Counted from the first letter of the stretch, positions 7,880-17,076 are shown. The stretch: 64,000 nucleotides of DNA from Paracidovorax konjaci (GCF_900112675.1 NZ_FOMQ01000006.1:186001-250000); one strand, 5' to 3'. Made by a program: numbers and translations. Notes: generated by a model not told the origin, from the letters alone.

Positions 7880-9043
7880 TCAGAGGCCGCCGAACTCCCG
7901 GGTATCGGCCAGCCCGCGCATGAAGGCCTCGCAGCGCGCGAGCTGCTCCAGGCTCACGTATTCGTCGGGCTGGTGGGCCTGGCGGATGCTGCCGGGGCCG
8001 CAGACCACGGTGGAGATGCCGGCGTTCTTGAAGAGCCCGGCTTCGGTGCCGAAGGCCACCAGCGTGGTGCCGGCCTCGCCGGCCAGGCGCTGGGCCAGCT
8101 GCGTGACCGGGTCCCGTGCGTCGCCCAGGAAACTCGGGATCTCGCAGATGGTGTCGAAGGTGAAGCCCGCCTGGGGCGCCACGGCCTGCATCGCGGGCTC
8201 CAGCGAGCGCGCATAGGCCACGACCTCGGACTGCATGCGCGCGGCATCGGCGGTGGGCAGGTCGCGGAATTCATAGCGGAACTCGGCGTCGCGCGGCACC
8301 ACGTTGTCGGCGATGCCGCCGTGGAACTGGCCCACGCTGGCCGTGGAGAAGGGCACATCGAAGCCCTCGAAGCGCGGCTCCTCGCGCTCGAAGCCCTCGG
8401 CCATGTCGCGCACGCGACCCACCACGCGCGCGGCCATCTCGATGGCGTTCACCGAGTGCGGAGTGAGCGAGGAGTGCGCCTCCTTGCCGCGCACGCAGCA
8501 GCGGTACCGGTAAACGCCCTTGTGCGCGATGGCCGGGACCATGCTGGTGGGCTCGCCCACGATGCAGGCGAGCGGCCGTACGCCGGCATCGCGCAGGTCG
8601 GCGATGAGTTCGCGTGCGCCGAAGCAGCCCACTTCCTCGTCGTAGCTGAAGGCGTAATGGATGGCGAAGGGCGCATCGCTTTCCAGGAAGCGCTGCGCCT
8701 GCGAGAGCGCGATGGCGATGAAGGCCTTCATGTCGGCGCTGCCGCGGCCGTAGAGGCGCCCGTCCTGCACGGTGGCCGAGAGCGGGTCCATGCTCCAGTC
8801 CTGGCCGTCCCACGGAACGGTGTCGGTATGGCCCGAGAGGATGATGCCGGCGGGCTTGCCCTCGCCCAGCGTGGCGAAGAGATTGGCCTTGGTCTTGCTT
8901 GCATCGTGGGTCAGCCGGCACTTCACGCCGAGCCGCGCCAGTTCGGACCGCACGAAATCGATGAGTTCGAGGTTGGAGCGGTGGCTCACCGTGTTCATGC
9001 GCACGAGGGTCTGGGCGAGCGAGAGGGCGTGGTCGGAGATCAT
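7880..9043 (-). CDS. argE: Acetylornithine deacetylase (M20 metallopeptidase)
   Basis: 387 residues, the length of ArgE. ILSGHTDTVPWDGQDW gives the first zinc ligand (His) with the catalytic Asp two positions on, GRGSADMKAFIA the bridging Asp, SYDEEVGCFGAREL the catalytic Glu pair, and the dimerisation domain shows GKEAHSSLTPHSVNAIE. VAFGTEAGLFKNAGISTVVCGPGSIRQAHQPDEYV near the C-terminus is diagnostic of ArgE. It removes acetate from N-acetylornithine in arginine synthesis in the cytoplasm. It converges with hipA and is divergent from the HipO-type gene (78 bases between starts). Start ATG at 9043 gives MISDHALSL; longer versions of the frame run into low-quality sequence. Confidence 0.9.
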   Translation of the reverse strand: MISDHALSLAQTLVRMNTVSHRSNLELIDFVRSELARLGVKCRLTHDASKTKANLFATLGEGKPAGIILSGHTDTVPWDGQDWSMDPLSATVQDGRLYGRGSADMKAFIAIALSQAQRFLESDAPFAIHYAFSYDEEVGCFGARELIADLRDAGVRPLACIVGEPTSMVPAIAHKGVYRYRCCVRGKEAHSSLTPHSVNAIEMAARVVGRVRDMAEGFEREEPRFEGFDVPFSTASVGQFHGGIADNVVPRDAEFRYEFRDLPTADAARMQSEVVAYARSLEPAMQAVAPQAGFTFDTICEIPSFLGDARDPVTQLAQRLAGEAGTTLVAFGTEAGLFKNAGISTVVCGPGSIRQAHQPDEYVSLEQLARCEAFMRGLADTREFGGL

Positions 9044-9121
9044 CGTGCTGCGTGGAATAACCCTGTCTGGTGCGCGTGCGGAGGCAGGGCTAGACTCTGT
9101 GAACCAAGGAAGACATCCATT

Positions 9122-10336
9122 ATGAAACTCATCGATTCGATCGTCACCGAGGCCGCGGGTATCGCCGCCGTGCGCCGCGACATCCATGCCCACCCTGAAC
9201 TCTGCTTCGAGGAAGTCCGCACCGCGGACGTCGTGGCGGCCAAGCTCGCCGAGTGGGGCATTCCCGTCCACCGCGGCCTGGGCAAGACCGGCGTGGTGGG
9301 CATCGTGCACGGCCGCGACGGCGGCGCTTCGGGCCGTGCCGTGGGCCTGCGGGCCGACATGGATGCGCTGCCCATCACCGAGTTCAACACCTTCGCGCAT
9401 GCGAGCACCCACCCCGGCAAGATGCACGCCTGCGGCCATGACGGCCACACGGCCATGCTGCTGGGGGCGGCCCAGCATTTCGCGCGGCACCGCGATTTCG
9501 ACGGCACCGTCTACCTCATCTTCCAGCCGGCGGAAGAGGGCGGCGGCGGGGCCCGCGTGATGATCGAAGACGGCCTGTTCACGCAATTCCCCGTCGAAGC
9601 CGTCTTCGGCATGCACAACTGGCCCGGCATGAAGGCCGGCCAGTTCGCCGTGAGCGCGGGCCCGGTGATGGCGTCTTCGAACGAGTTCAAGATCGTCATC
9701 CGCGGCAAGGGCAGCCATGCCGCCATGCCGCACATGGGCATCGATCCCGTGCCCGTGGCCTGCCAGATGGTGCAGGCCTTCCAGAACATCATCAGCCGCA
9801 ACAAGAAGCCGGTGGATGCGGGCGTGATCTCGGTCACCATGATCCACACGGGCGAGGCCACCAACGTGGTGCCCGACAGCTGCGAGCTGCAGGGCACGGT
9901 GCGGACTTTCACCATCGAGGTTCTCGACATGATCGAGCGCCGCATGAAGCAGGTGGCCGAGCACACCTGCGCGGCCAACGAAGCCACCTGCGAGTTCGAG
10001 TTCGTGCGCAACTACCCGCCCACGGTGAATTCCCCGGCCGAGGCCGCCTTCGCGCGCAAGGTCATGCAGGGCATCGTGGGCGAAGCCAACGTGGTGCCGC
10101 AGGAGCCCACCATGGGCGCGGAAGACTTCGCCTTCATGCTGCAGGCCAAGCCCGGCGCCTACTGCTTCATCGCCAACGGCGACGGCGACCACCGCGCCAT
10201 CGGCCATGGCGGCGGCCCGTGCACGCTGCACAACCCGAGCTACGACTTCAACGACGACCTGCTGCCGCTGGGCGCCACCTACTGGGTGGAGTTGGCGCAG
10301 CAGTGGCTCGCCGCGCCGCGGCCTGCCGCAGCCTGA
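9122..10336 (+). CDS. M20 family amidohydrolase (HipO/aminoacylase type)
   Basis: 404 residues, an M20D peptidase of the hippuricase/N-acyl-amino-acid amidohydrolase group. Motifs: RRDIHAHPELCFEE at the start, GLRADMDALPI, GKMHACGHDGHTAMLLG, the catalytic pair in FQPAEEGGGGA, and GKGSHAAMPHMGIDP in the dimerisation lid. The late PTMGAEDFAFM supplies the last metal ligand. The enzyme would cleave N-acyl amino acids such as hippurate or N-acetylated amino acids in the cytoplasm. AAGGA lies 11 bases before the ATG. It diverges from argE; a DUF2817 hydrolase follows in the same direction. The exact substrate cannot be read from sequence. Confidence 0.92.
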   Translation: MKLIDSIVTEAAGIAAVRRDIHAHPELCFEEVRTADVVAAKLAEWGIPVHRGLGKTGVVGIVHGRDGGASGRAVGLRADMDALPITEFNTFAHASTHPGKMHACGHDGHTAMLLGAAQHFARHRDFDGTVYLIFQPAEEGGGGARVMIEDGLFTQFPVEAVFGMHNWPGMKAGQFAVSAGPVMASSNEFKIVIRGKGSHAAMPHMGIDPVPVACQMVQAFQNIISRNKKPVDAGVISVTMIHTGEATNVVPDSCELQGTVRTFTIEVLDMIERRMKQVAEHTCAANEATCEFEFVRNYPPTVNSPAEAAFARKVMQGIVGEANVVPQEPTMGAEDFAFMLQAKPGAYCFIANGDGDHRAIGHGGGPCTLHNPSYDFNDDLLPLGATYWVELAQQWLAAPRPAAA

Positions 10337-10367
10337 CGGCCCGCGCGCCTGCATCGCTCTTTTGCCC

Positions 10368-10394
10368 GCCCGCGGCGCCCTGTGCGCCGCGGGC
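10368..10394 (+). terminator. Strong hairpin between the HipO-type and DUF2817 genes
   Basis: Two perfect 11-base arms (GCCCGCGGCGC and its complement) around a 5-base loop, 32 bases after the upstream stop. There is no T-run, so it may be a processing or partial termination site rather than a full intrinsic terminator. Confidence 0.4.
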
Positions 10395-10463
10395 CGTTGG
10401 CGCGCGCTGCGCGTCCATGGTGGGCTGTCTGTCTCTCATTTCTTTTCTCAGGAGCGCCCGAGG

Positions 10464-11567
10464 ATGATCGGTACCGCGCAAGCGTTTTCTTCCCGTTATG
10501 CGCAGGCCCGCGCGCAGTTTCTGCAGGCCGCGGCGGCAGCGGGCCTGGCCGTGGAATCGCACCCCCACCCCCTGCCGGGCCGTGAGGGCGAGGCCCTGGC
10601 CCTGGATGTGGTGCGGGACGGCCCGGCCGATGCGCGGCACCTGCTCATCGTGAGCAGCGCCTGCCATGGCGTCGAAGGCCACTGCGGCAGTGGCGTGCAG
10701 GTGTTCGCGCTGCACGACGAGGCGTGGCGCGCGAAGGCGCGGGGCGCCGGCGTGGCCGTGCTCTACCTGCACGCGCTCAATCCGCACGGCTTCTCGCACA
10801 CGCGCCGCGTCACGCACGAGAACGTGGACCTCAACCGAAACTTCCACGATTTCCGCCAACCGCTGCCCACCAACGCGGCCTACCGCGAGATCGCAGCGCT
10901 GCTGCTGCCCGAGCAATGGCCACCGACGCCCGAGAACGAGCGCGCCGTGGGCGCTTTCATCGCTGCGAACGGCGAGGCCGCATGGCAGGCCGCCATCACG
11001 CGCGGCCAACACGAGTTTCCGGAGGGCCTGTTCTTCGGCGGCACCGAGGCCACCTGGAGCAACCGCACCCTGCGGCAGGTGCTGCGGGCGCATGGCGCGG
11101 CGGCGGACCACATCGCCTGGATCGATCTGCACACGGGCCTGGGCCCGAACGGCCACGGCGAGCGCATCTACGCGGGCCACGACGATGCCGATGCGGTCCG
11201 GCGGGCACGGCGCTGGTGGGACGGTGGCGGCGCCACGCCGGTGACTTCGATCTACGACGGCTCCTCCACCTCGGCCTTTCTCACGGGCCTCATGTGGAAC
11301 AGCGTGTACGACGAATGCCCCCGCGCCGGCATCACCGGCATCGCGCTCGAGTACGGCACCGTGCCGGTCCTGGACGTGCTGCAGGCCCTGCGCGCCGACC
11401 ACTGGCTGCACCTGCACCCCGAGGCGCCCGCGGCGCAGGCCGAGGGCATCCGCCAGCAGGTGCGGGCCGCGTTCTACACCGACACCGATGCGTGGAAGCA
11501 GCGCATCGTCGAGCAGGCGCGCGAAGCGATGTTCCAGGCGGTGGACGGGCTGGCCGCCCTGGCCTGA
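10464..11567 (+). CDS. DUF2817 (M14-like zinc carboxypeptidase) protein
   Basis: 367 residues. SSACHGVEGHCGSG supplies the H..E metal pair of an M14-like fold, ENVDLNRNFHDF the conserved NRNF, and AWIDLHTGLGPNG the next histidine; GIALEYGT near residue 300 probably holds the catalytic Glu. These match the DUF2817 family of carboxypeptidase-like proteins, whose physiological substrates are largely unknown. No signal peptide, so cytosolic. The ATG 10464 has AGGAGCG and AGG upstream. It follows the M20 amidohydrolase with 127 bases and a hairpin between, which suggests but does not prove a linked role in amide or peptide turnover. Confidence 0.85.
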   Translation: MIGTAQAFSSRYAQARAQFLQAAAAAGLAVESHPHPLPGREGEALALDVVRDGPADARHLLIVSSACHGVEGHCGSGVQVFALHDEAWRAKARGAGVAVLYLHALNPHGFSHTRRVTHENVDLNRNFHDFRQPLPTNAAYREIAALLLPEQWPPTPENERAVGAFIAANGEAAWQAAITRGQHEFPEGLFFGGTEATWSNRTLRQVLRAHGAAADHIAWIDLHTGLGPNGHGERIYAGHDDADAVRRARRWWDGGGATPVTSIYDGSSTSAFLTGLMWNSVYDECPRAGITGIALEYGTVPVLDVLQALRADHWLHLHPEAPAAQAEGIRQQVRAAFYTDTDAWKQRIVEQAREAMFQAVDGLAALA

Positions 11568-11795
11568 CGTTCGGGCGGCACCGGCCGAAGCGCTCCCCCG
11601 TTTCCCAAATTTCGGGAATGCTGCGGCTGCGTGGGCCCTCCCGCAGCCATGAACTCGACCGTTCTGCTGCTGGCGTTTTCGCGGTTTATTGCAAACAATG
11701 TCACCACCGAAGCAAAGCAAACCAATATCGGCGGTGACCGTGGCGGGAGGGCATGCCACAGGATGCGGCCGTTCACTCGTGAAGGGAGGGCACCG

Positions 11796-13622
11796 ATGGC
11801 GTCTCAACGAAGGGGTTGGACACTGGCGCAGCGCTTGATCGCGATTAATGCGGTCGTTTTCGTGCTGCTGGCAGCGGTCACCGCAGCGATCTGGCTCATG
11901 ATGGAACAGTTGAGCCGCGATGCCGAAATCGTCCGGGCCTACAACGTGCCGCAGCTGCAGCGCATCGCAGAGCTGGAACTGAACGTCACCCGGGTATCGC
12001 TGCAACTGCGGCATGCGATCCTCTCGCGCACCCCCGAAGAACTGAACAGCACGCTGGCCGACATCGGCGAAAAGCGCGCGCTGCTGCAGAAGACGCTGCA
12101 GGCGTTCGGCGACGGCATGATCTCGGACGATGGCAAGCAGGCCTATGCGCCGCTGCCGGCGCTCATGCAGGAATTCTGGGCCGTGGGCGGCGAGAACCTC
12201 CAGCTGATCCAGGCGGGCCGCAAGGAAGAGGCCTTCGCCTTCCTGGTGGACCGCACCATCCCTGCGCGCAACCGGCTGCTGGCGCCGCTGGGCGCGGAGA
12301 AGCTGCGCCAGGGCGAGCGGCTGTCCTTTCGCATCAACGAGGTCCAGTCCCTGGCGACGACCGACCGCAACGTCGCCACGCTCGCGATGCTGGCGGTGGT
12401 GCTCTGCCTGGCGGGGCTGGGCTGGTACCTGCGCTCGGTGGTGCGGCAGCTCGGCGGCGACCCGCCCGAACTCCGCCGCGTGGCGCTCGCCGTGGCGGGC
12501 GGCGACCTGGGCGTGCGCGTGCCGGTGCGCCCGAACGACGCGTCCAGCATCATGGCGGGCCTGTCCACCATGCGCGAGCGGCTCGCATCCGTGGTGACGG
12601 TGGTGCGTTCCAGCGCCGACAGCGTTTCCGCCGCGAGCGGAGAAATCGCGGCCGGCAACCACGACCTGTCATCGCGCACCGAGCGGCAGGCTTCGGCGCT
12701 GCAGCAGACTGCGGCCTCGATGGAAGAGCTTGGCTCCACCGTGCGGCAGAACGCCGACAGCGCGCGCCGCGCCAACGAATTGGCGCAGGCCGCGTCGAAC
12801 GTGGCGGCGGACGGCGGCGCCGTGGTGGCGCAGGTGGTGGACACGATGAAGGGCATTCAGGACAGCAGCCACCAGATCAACGACATCATCGGCGTGATCG
12901 ACGGCATCGCCTTCCAGACCAACATCCTGGCGCTCAATGCCGCTGTGGAGGCCGCGCGCGCGGGCGAGCAGGGCCGCGGCTTCGCCGTCGTGGCGGCCGA
13001 GGTGCGCACGCTGGCGCAGCGCAGTGCGACGGCGGCCAAGGAGATCAAGGCGCTCATCACCGCGAGCGTGGAGCGTGTCGGCCGTGGCAGCGCGCTCGTG
13101 GACCAGGCGGGCGTGACGATGACGGAGGTGGTGGCCTCGATCCGCCGCGCCACCGACCTCATGGGCGAGATCAGCGCCTCCAGCTCCGAGCAGAGCCAGG
13201 GCGTGGACCAGATCGCCGAGGCCATCACCCACGTGGACCAGGCCACGCAGCAAAACGCCGCGCTGGTCGAGCAGATGGCCGCGGCCGCGAGCAGCCTGAG
13301 CACGCAGGCCGCCGAACTGGTGCGTGCCGTGGCGGTGTTCCAGCTGGACGCGCAGGCGGATGCGTTGGCCGCGCGCGCTGCTCCGGTTCCGCCATCGCCG
13401 CCTCCGCAGCAGCAGCACCGGGCGGCCCCGGCGCCTGCCGTGCCGCGCCCCGTGGCCGCGCCGGTGCGCCGGCCTGCGGTGCCGCCCGCCGCGCAGCCGG
13501 CCTCGCCCCGGCTCGGCCATGCACCGGCGGCGGCGAAAAAGGCCGCTCCGCCGGCCCCGGCCGCACCGGCAACCGCACCGGCGAAGGCCGGCGGCGCTTC
13601 GGACGACTGGGAAATGTTCTGA
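11796..13622 (+). CDS. Methyl-accepting chemotaxis protein
   Basis: 608 residues, inner membrane chemoreceptor. TM1 is at ~15-38 (LIAINAVVFVLLAAVTAAIW), a four-helix periplasmic sensor follows to ~185, TM2 at ~190-212, then HAMP. The cytoplasmic signalling tip is textbook: [20 protein letters not shown] then [20 protein letters not shown]. The C-terminus is a ~95-residue Ala/Pro linker ending DDWEMF, a good match to the terminal CheR/CheB-docking pentapeptide (NWETF in Tar/Tsr), so this receptor probably undergoes adaptive methylation. Start ATG 11796 follows GAAGGGAGGG. Ligand unknown; the periplasmic domain type (4HB-like) gives no specificity. Confidence 0.95.
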   Translation: MASQRRGWTLAQRLIAINAVVFVLLAAVTAAIWLMMEQLSRDAEIVRAYNVPQLQRIAELELNVTRVSLQLRHAILSRTPEELNSTLADIGEKRALLQKTLQAFGDGMISDDGKQAYAPLPALMQEFWAVGGENLQLIQAGRKEEAFAFLVDRTIPARNRLLAPLGAEKLRQGERLSFRINEVQSLATTDRNVATLAMLAVVLCLAGLGWYLRSVVRQLGGDPPELRRVALAVAGGDLGVRVPVRPNDASSIMAGLSTMRERLASVVTVVRSSADSVSAASGEIAAGNHDLSSRTERQASALQQTAASMEELGSTVRQNADSARRANELAQAASNVAADGGAVVAQVVDTMKGIQDSSHQINDIIGVIDGIAFQTNILALNAAVEAARAGEQGRGFAVVAAEVRTLAQRSATAAKEIKALITASVERVGRGSALVDQAGVTMTEVVASIRRATDLMGEISASSSEQSQGVDQIAEAITHVDQATQQNAALVEQMAAAASSLSTQAAELVRAVAVFQLDAQADALAARAAPVPPSPPPQQQHRAAPAPAVPRPVAAPVRRPAVPPAAQPASPRLGHAPAAAKKAAPPAPAAPATAPAKAGGASDDWEMF

Positions 13623-13752
13623 CACCGAAAGCGGTGCTAGCCGGCCGGGGCGTGCCGGACGCCCCCGTAAGATAGCCGGGCGAGGGCCGCAGGAGCCGCC
13701 TGACGGGCCTGCTCCCGCACTTCTTCCATCCCCGTCCGGAGACACGTTCCCC

Positions 13753-14007
13753 ATGTCCGATCTGAATGCCGCTTTCGAGGCCGCCGTCGCCCATTCCAAG
13801 AACCTCAGCGAGCGCCCCGACAACCCGACCCTGCTGAAGATCTACGCGCTCTACAAGCAGGCCACGGCGGGCGACAACGCCGAGCCGAAGCCGAGCTTTT
13901 CGGATTTCGTGGGCCGCGCCAAGTGGGATGCGTGGACGAAGCTCAAGGGCACGTCCGGCGACGCTGCCCGCCAGCAGTACATCGACCTGATCCAGGAACT
14001 GAGCTGA
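13753..14007 (+). CDS. Acyl-CoA-binding protein (ACBP)
   Basis: 84 residues, the usual size. The four-helix ACBP signature is clear: LNAAFEAAVAHSKNL, then DNPTLLKIYALYKQAT with the conserved YxLYKQAT, PSFSDFVGRAKWDAW with KWDAW, and a final YIDLIQELS. Such proteins bind long-chain acyl-CoA esters in the cytosol and buffer or deliver them. Common in Comamonadaceae as a single gene. It stands alone between a chemoreceptor and a convergent lipoprotein gene. Confidence 0.95.
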   Translation: MSDLNAAFEAAVAHSKNLSERPDNPTLLKIYALYKQATAGDNAEPKPSFSDFVGRAKWDAWTKLKGTSGDAARQQYIDLIQELS

Positions 14008-14081
14008 GCCGGGCCCATCGGCGCTGAATCGGGCGCCGGCCGCGCGTCCACCACCGTGCCGGCGCCCCGGTGCCGTGGCGC

Positions 14082-15239
14082 TCAGTCGGCCGCCGCGCCT
14101 GGTGCCGGGGGCCGCGGCGCCAGGGCCCGCAGGTGCTCTTGCCGTTCCCGGGCCGGCTGCGCTGCCAGCGCGCGCACGGCGGCATAGAACTTCGGCCAAT
14201 CGCCGCCTTCGTGTTCGAAGAGCGCCTCGAAGGCCGGCACCAGTTCGTCATAGGCCGCCTGCGCGCCGAAGGCCGCGTTGTTGGCATCGGCCACCCAGCG
14301 GTCGTAGCCGGCGATCTGCTCAGGCGTGGTTCCTCCGGCCAGCCAGCGCGCCCGCAGCGCGGCATAGTCGCCGCGGAATTGATCTATTGCTATATTTTTA
14401 GTAGCAAACAATTCAATGGATACGGCGGCATGGGGTGGTTTTGATGCCGAGCCATACACCGCAGAGAGCCGCTCCCGCGCGGAGCGGGTGAGCGCGCGGA
14501 ACGCCGTGCGCCGGGCATCGCCTTGCTCGTATTCGGCACGTGCCCGGGGCGTGGCCCGCGTGGCCAGCCAGCGCGCCACGCCGAGCCGCTCGACGGCGGT
14601 GGCGAACGACTCGTTGAACATCGTGTCGCCGTTCGCGTAGACGACCTGGTGCGCCAGCTCGTGGAACAGCAGCCGCACGAACTCCCCTTCGGGCCAGGCG
14701 ATGAAGGTGTTGAGCAGCGGGTCGCCGCCCATCCAGTTCGTGTAGCCCAGCGTGGAATAGGCTGGCACGCCGTAGACGGCCACCTCCAGGCCCTGGCCGG
14801 CCAGCCGCGCGGCCTCGGCGCGTGCGTCGGCCTCGGCAAAGTAGCCGCGGTAGCCGATGCAGCCGGTGATGGGGAAGCACCAGGTGTGCAGCGTGAGCGC
14901 ATCGGGCGGCGCGGCCACCACGTTCCACACGGCGGCGCGGCGGCCCAGGTCCGCATAGCGGCGGTAGCTGGCGTTGTCGGGCAGGTGCAGCTCGGCCACG
15001 GCGAAGGCGCGGGCCTGGCGCGCCAGTTCCAGCCGTTCGCGCAGCGGCGCCGCGGTGCCGGGGCGGGCCAGCCAGTCGTCCACGGGCGCGGCGGCCTGCA
15101 TGATCTGCAGGTGCCCGCGCACCGATTGCCAGTAGTAGCCGAGGGTGTCGCCGGTGTGCGCGCAGCCGGCCAGCAGCGCGCCCAGCAGGGCCATGGCGGT
15201 GCGGCGTGCGGCAGCGGCGGAAAAGGAGGGCAGGGGCAT
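14082..15239 (-). CDS. Putative aminopeptidase, lipoprotein (PF10023-type)
   Basis: 385 residues. The N-terminus is a lipoprotein signal with lipobox LLAGC around residue 25, so the protein is anchored in the envelope. The body matches the putative aminopeptidase family: GYYWQSVRGHLQIM just after the signal, YTNWMGGDPLLNTF, and the zinc motif FHELAHQVVY (HExxH) followed ~15 residues later by FNESFATAVE, the third ligand. The C-terminal region contains an insertion, HAAVSIELFATKNIAIDQF, encoded wholly by a dispersed AT-rich repeat (14376-14442) that stayed in frame. Whether the insertion affects activity is unknown. Start ATG 15239 gives the complete signal peptide. Confidence 0.82.
   Translation of the reverse strand: MPLPSFSAAAARRTAMALLGALLAGCAHTGDTLGYYWQSVRGHLQIMQAAAPVDDWLARPGTAAPLRERLELARQARAFAVAELHLPDNASYRRYADLGRRAAVWNVVAAPPDALTLHTWCFPITGCIGYRGYFAEADARAEAARLAGQGLEVAVYGVPAYSTLGYTNWMGGDPLLNTFIAWPEGEFVRLLFHELAHQVVYANGDTMFNESFATAVERLGVARWLATRATPRARAEYEQGDARRTAFRALTRSARERLSAVYGSASKPPHAAVSIELFATKNIAIDQFRGDYAALRARWLAGGTTPEQIAGYDRWVADANNAAFGAQAAYDELVPAFEALFEHEGGDWPKFYAAVRALAAQPARERQEHLRALAPRPPAPGAAAD
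14376..14442 (+). repeat. Family-1 dispersed repeat, copy A (inside coding sequence)
   Basis: AT-rich hairpin arms TTGCTA / TAGCAA followed by the conserved tail CAATGGATACGGCGGCATGG. Related copies are at 21226-21269, 40026-40084, 56331-56377 and 59371-59424, with a hairpin-only relative at 35825-35843. This copy lies in frame within the lipoprotein aminopeptidase gene. Confidence 0.8.
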
Positions 15240-15332
15240 GCGGAGGATGCGGGAGAGGGCGCAAAAAAGGCCGGTGCGGAACGCCCCGCAGTGTACGGAG
15301 CTTCGCGCGCGGCCCCTTCCTAGAATGGCCCC

Positions 15333-16031
15333 ATGCCGAACGCCAAAACCCCTTCCGCCCCCGGCCCCGCCGATCCCGCGCCGCTGCCCGAGGGCCTGTT
15401 CGCCGACGCGCCCGGAGAGCCGCCGCGCTGCTTCTGGTGCCGGGCGACCCCGCTCTACCGCCACTACCACGACCACGAATGGGGCTTTCCGGTCAGCGAC
15501 GACCGGCGGCTGTTCGAGAAGCTGTGCCTGGAGGGCTTCCAGGCGGGCCTGAGCTGGATCACCATCCTCAATAAGCGCGAGGCGTTCCGCGCCGCCTTCG
15601 CGGGGTTCGACGCCGAGCGCATGGCCGACTTCGGCGCCGCCGACGTCGAGCGCCTGCTGGCCGATGCCGGCATCGTGCGCCACCGCGGCAAGATCGAATC
15701 GGCCATCCGCAATGCGCGGCAGGTGCTGGAGGTGCGGCGCGAGTTCGGCTCGCTGGCGCACTACGTCTGGCGCTTCGCGCCGCAGGCGGCCGAGGGCCGT
15801 CCCGAACGGCTCACGCTGGACGCCGCGCGCGCCCTCACCACGGCGCCTGCGGCCGTAGCCCTGTCGAAAGACCTCAAGAAGCGCGGTTTCGGCTTCGTGG
15901 GGCCCACCACGATGTATGCCTTCATGCAGGCGATGGGCCTGGTGAACGACCACATCGAAGGCTGCGGCACGCGCGCTGCGGCGCAGGCCGCGCGGGCGGC
16001 GTTCCAGCCGCCGGGCGCGCCCGCGCGGTGA
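15333..16031 (+). CDS. tag: DNA-3-methyladenine glycosylase I
   Basis: 232 residues. After a ~30-residue Pro/Ala-rich extension the Tag fold begins with RCFWCRATPLYRHYHDHEWGFP, containing the first zinc Cys and the H-x3-EWG signature; LFEKLCLEGFQAGLSWITIL is the most conserved family segment, and GLVNDHIEGC gives the last His and Cys zinc ligands. Tag excises 3-methyladenine from alkylated DNA in the base-excision pathway. Transcribed divergently from the lipoprotein aminopeptidase, with ~94 bases between starts. The N-terminal extension is longer than in E. coli (187 residues); an internal start is not available before the domain. Confidence 0.95.
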   Translation: MPNAKTPSAPGPADPAPLPEGLFADAPGEPPRCFWCRATPLYRHYHDHEWGFPVSDDRRLFEKLCLEGFQAGLSWITILNKREAFRAAFAGFDAERMADFGAADVERLLADAGIVRHRGKIESAIRNARQVLEVRREFGSLAHYVWRFAPQAAEGRPERLTLDAARALTTAPAAVALSKDLKKRGFGFVGPTTMYAFMQAMGLVNDHIEGCGTRAAAQAARAAFQPPGAPAR

Positions 16032-16053
16032 GGCGGGCCCCCGCTGCAGCCGG

Positions 16054-16608
16054 TCAGTATGCCGATTCCGGGCGGATGGCGATGTGGCCGAAGCCCAGGT
16101 GCTGCAGGCACTCGCGCAGGATCAGCAGCGTGGCCACGAAGGCAGGGTCGTCCTCGGGATCCTGCGGCTGCGCGGCCTGCGCGCCCAGCGCCCGCGCGGC
16201 CACGCGCTGGAAGACGCGCTCCACCGCCTCGAGCGGCAGCTCCATGTCCGGCTGCGCGGCGATGCCCGCCTGCAGCGCGATCTGGCGGATGCCCGCGTCG
16301 GCCGTGTAGAGGGCCGACCCTTCGGCCAGCGCGGAGCGCAGGGGCATCACGGCGTCTTCCACGGTGGCGATGGCGCTCTCCATCTCGGCGCCCGTGGGCG
16401 GCTGGTGCCGCAGGCAGGCGGCAGCGGTGGCATAGGAGCCCACGTCCAGCGTGCGCAGCAGGTGCGGCTGCGGGCCGGTACCGCTGGCGATGGACGAATG
16501 CGCCGCCCCGATGCGCAGCACGGTGACGGCGCTGCCGGCCAGCGGGCCCGCCTGCAGCGCGGCATAGAGCGTGCCGGCATCGTGGGGGGAGAGGGCGGAG
16601 GAGGGCAT
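16054..16608 (-). CDS. Hypothetical protein
   Basis: 184 residues, family not recognised. The sequence is soluble, without signal peptide or membrane helix. It contains LRIGAAHSSIASGTGP, LDVGSYATAAACLRHQPPTG and a C-terminal LILRECLQHLGFGHIAIRPE. Codon usage fits the neighbouring genes, and the frame has a start (16608) with GGAG-rich upstream sequence. It converges with tag, separated by 22 bases. Probably a lineage-conserved gene of unknown function. Confidence 0.6.
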   Translation of the reverse strand: MPSSALSPHDAGTLYAALQAGPLAGSAVTVLRIGAAHSSIASGTGPQPHLLRTLDVGSYATAAACLRHQPPTGAEMESAIATVEDAVMPLRSALAEGSALYTADAGIRQIALQAGIAAQPDMELPLEAVERVFQRVAARALGAQAAQPQDPEDDPAFVATLLILRECLQHLGFGHIAIRPESAY

Positions 16609-16661
16609 GGGGGCTCCGGCAACGGTGGCGATGCGCCATTGTGCCCGGCCGCGCGGGCATG

Positions 16662-16687
16662 AAAAAAGCCCTCGCGCAGGAGGGCTT
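16662..16687 (-). terminator. Intrinsic terminator for the small basic protein gene
   Basis: Read leftwards: stem AAGCCCTC / GAGGGCTT with loop CTGCGC, followed by a T-run. It lies 45 bases after the stop at 16733. Confidence 0.85.
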
Positions 16688-16732
16688 GGCAGGCACGGGC
16701 GAAGCCTCGGGGGCTTCGCTCGGGAGGGGGCT

Positions 16733-16903
16733 TCAGCCGCCCTTCTTGGAACGCTTGCCGGGGTTCTTCTTGCTGCGGGTGGCGACGCCACGCTCCAGGC
16801 TCACGCGCTGGCCGCGGCCGGCCGTGGGCAGGGACACGCCGGGCAGGGGCTTCGGGGGAGGGGTGCGCTTGCGGTCGGCTTCGGTAACGATCTTGTTGCC
16901 CAT
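16733..16903 (-). CDS. Small basic hypothetical protein
   Basis: 56 residues, strongly basic (VATRSKKNPGKRSKKGG tail) with a Pro-rich middle (TPPPKPLPG). No named family recognised. Evidence that it is real: a good ribosome site (GCAGGAGTC) placed correctly before ATG 16903, and a textbook intrinsic terminator downstream at 16662-16687. The charge suggests nucleic-acid or ribosome association, but that is speculation. Confidence 0.7.
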   Translation of the reverse strand: MGNKIVTEADRKRTPPPKPLPGVSLPTAGRGQRVSLERGVATRSKKNPGKRSKKGG

Positions 16904-17076
16904 GGTGTTTGACTCCTGCTGGAACGGACGGTGAAAACCCGCTATTAAGCCATACACCGGGCCCCCGGCCGCGCCGGACCGCCCTTCGGCCCCTTCCGCA
17001 GCCGGCCCCGGGGGTGGGGCGGTGTGTAAGACAGTTGCCATTGACGGTCGCCGGGGCGCGGTCCAACAATCCCGCC

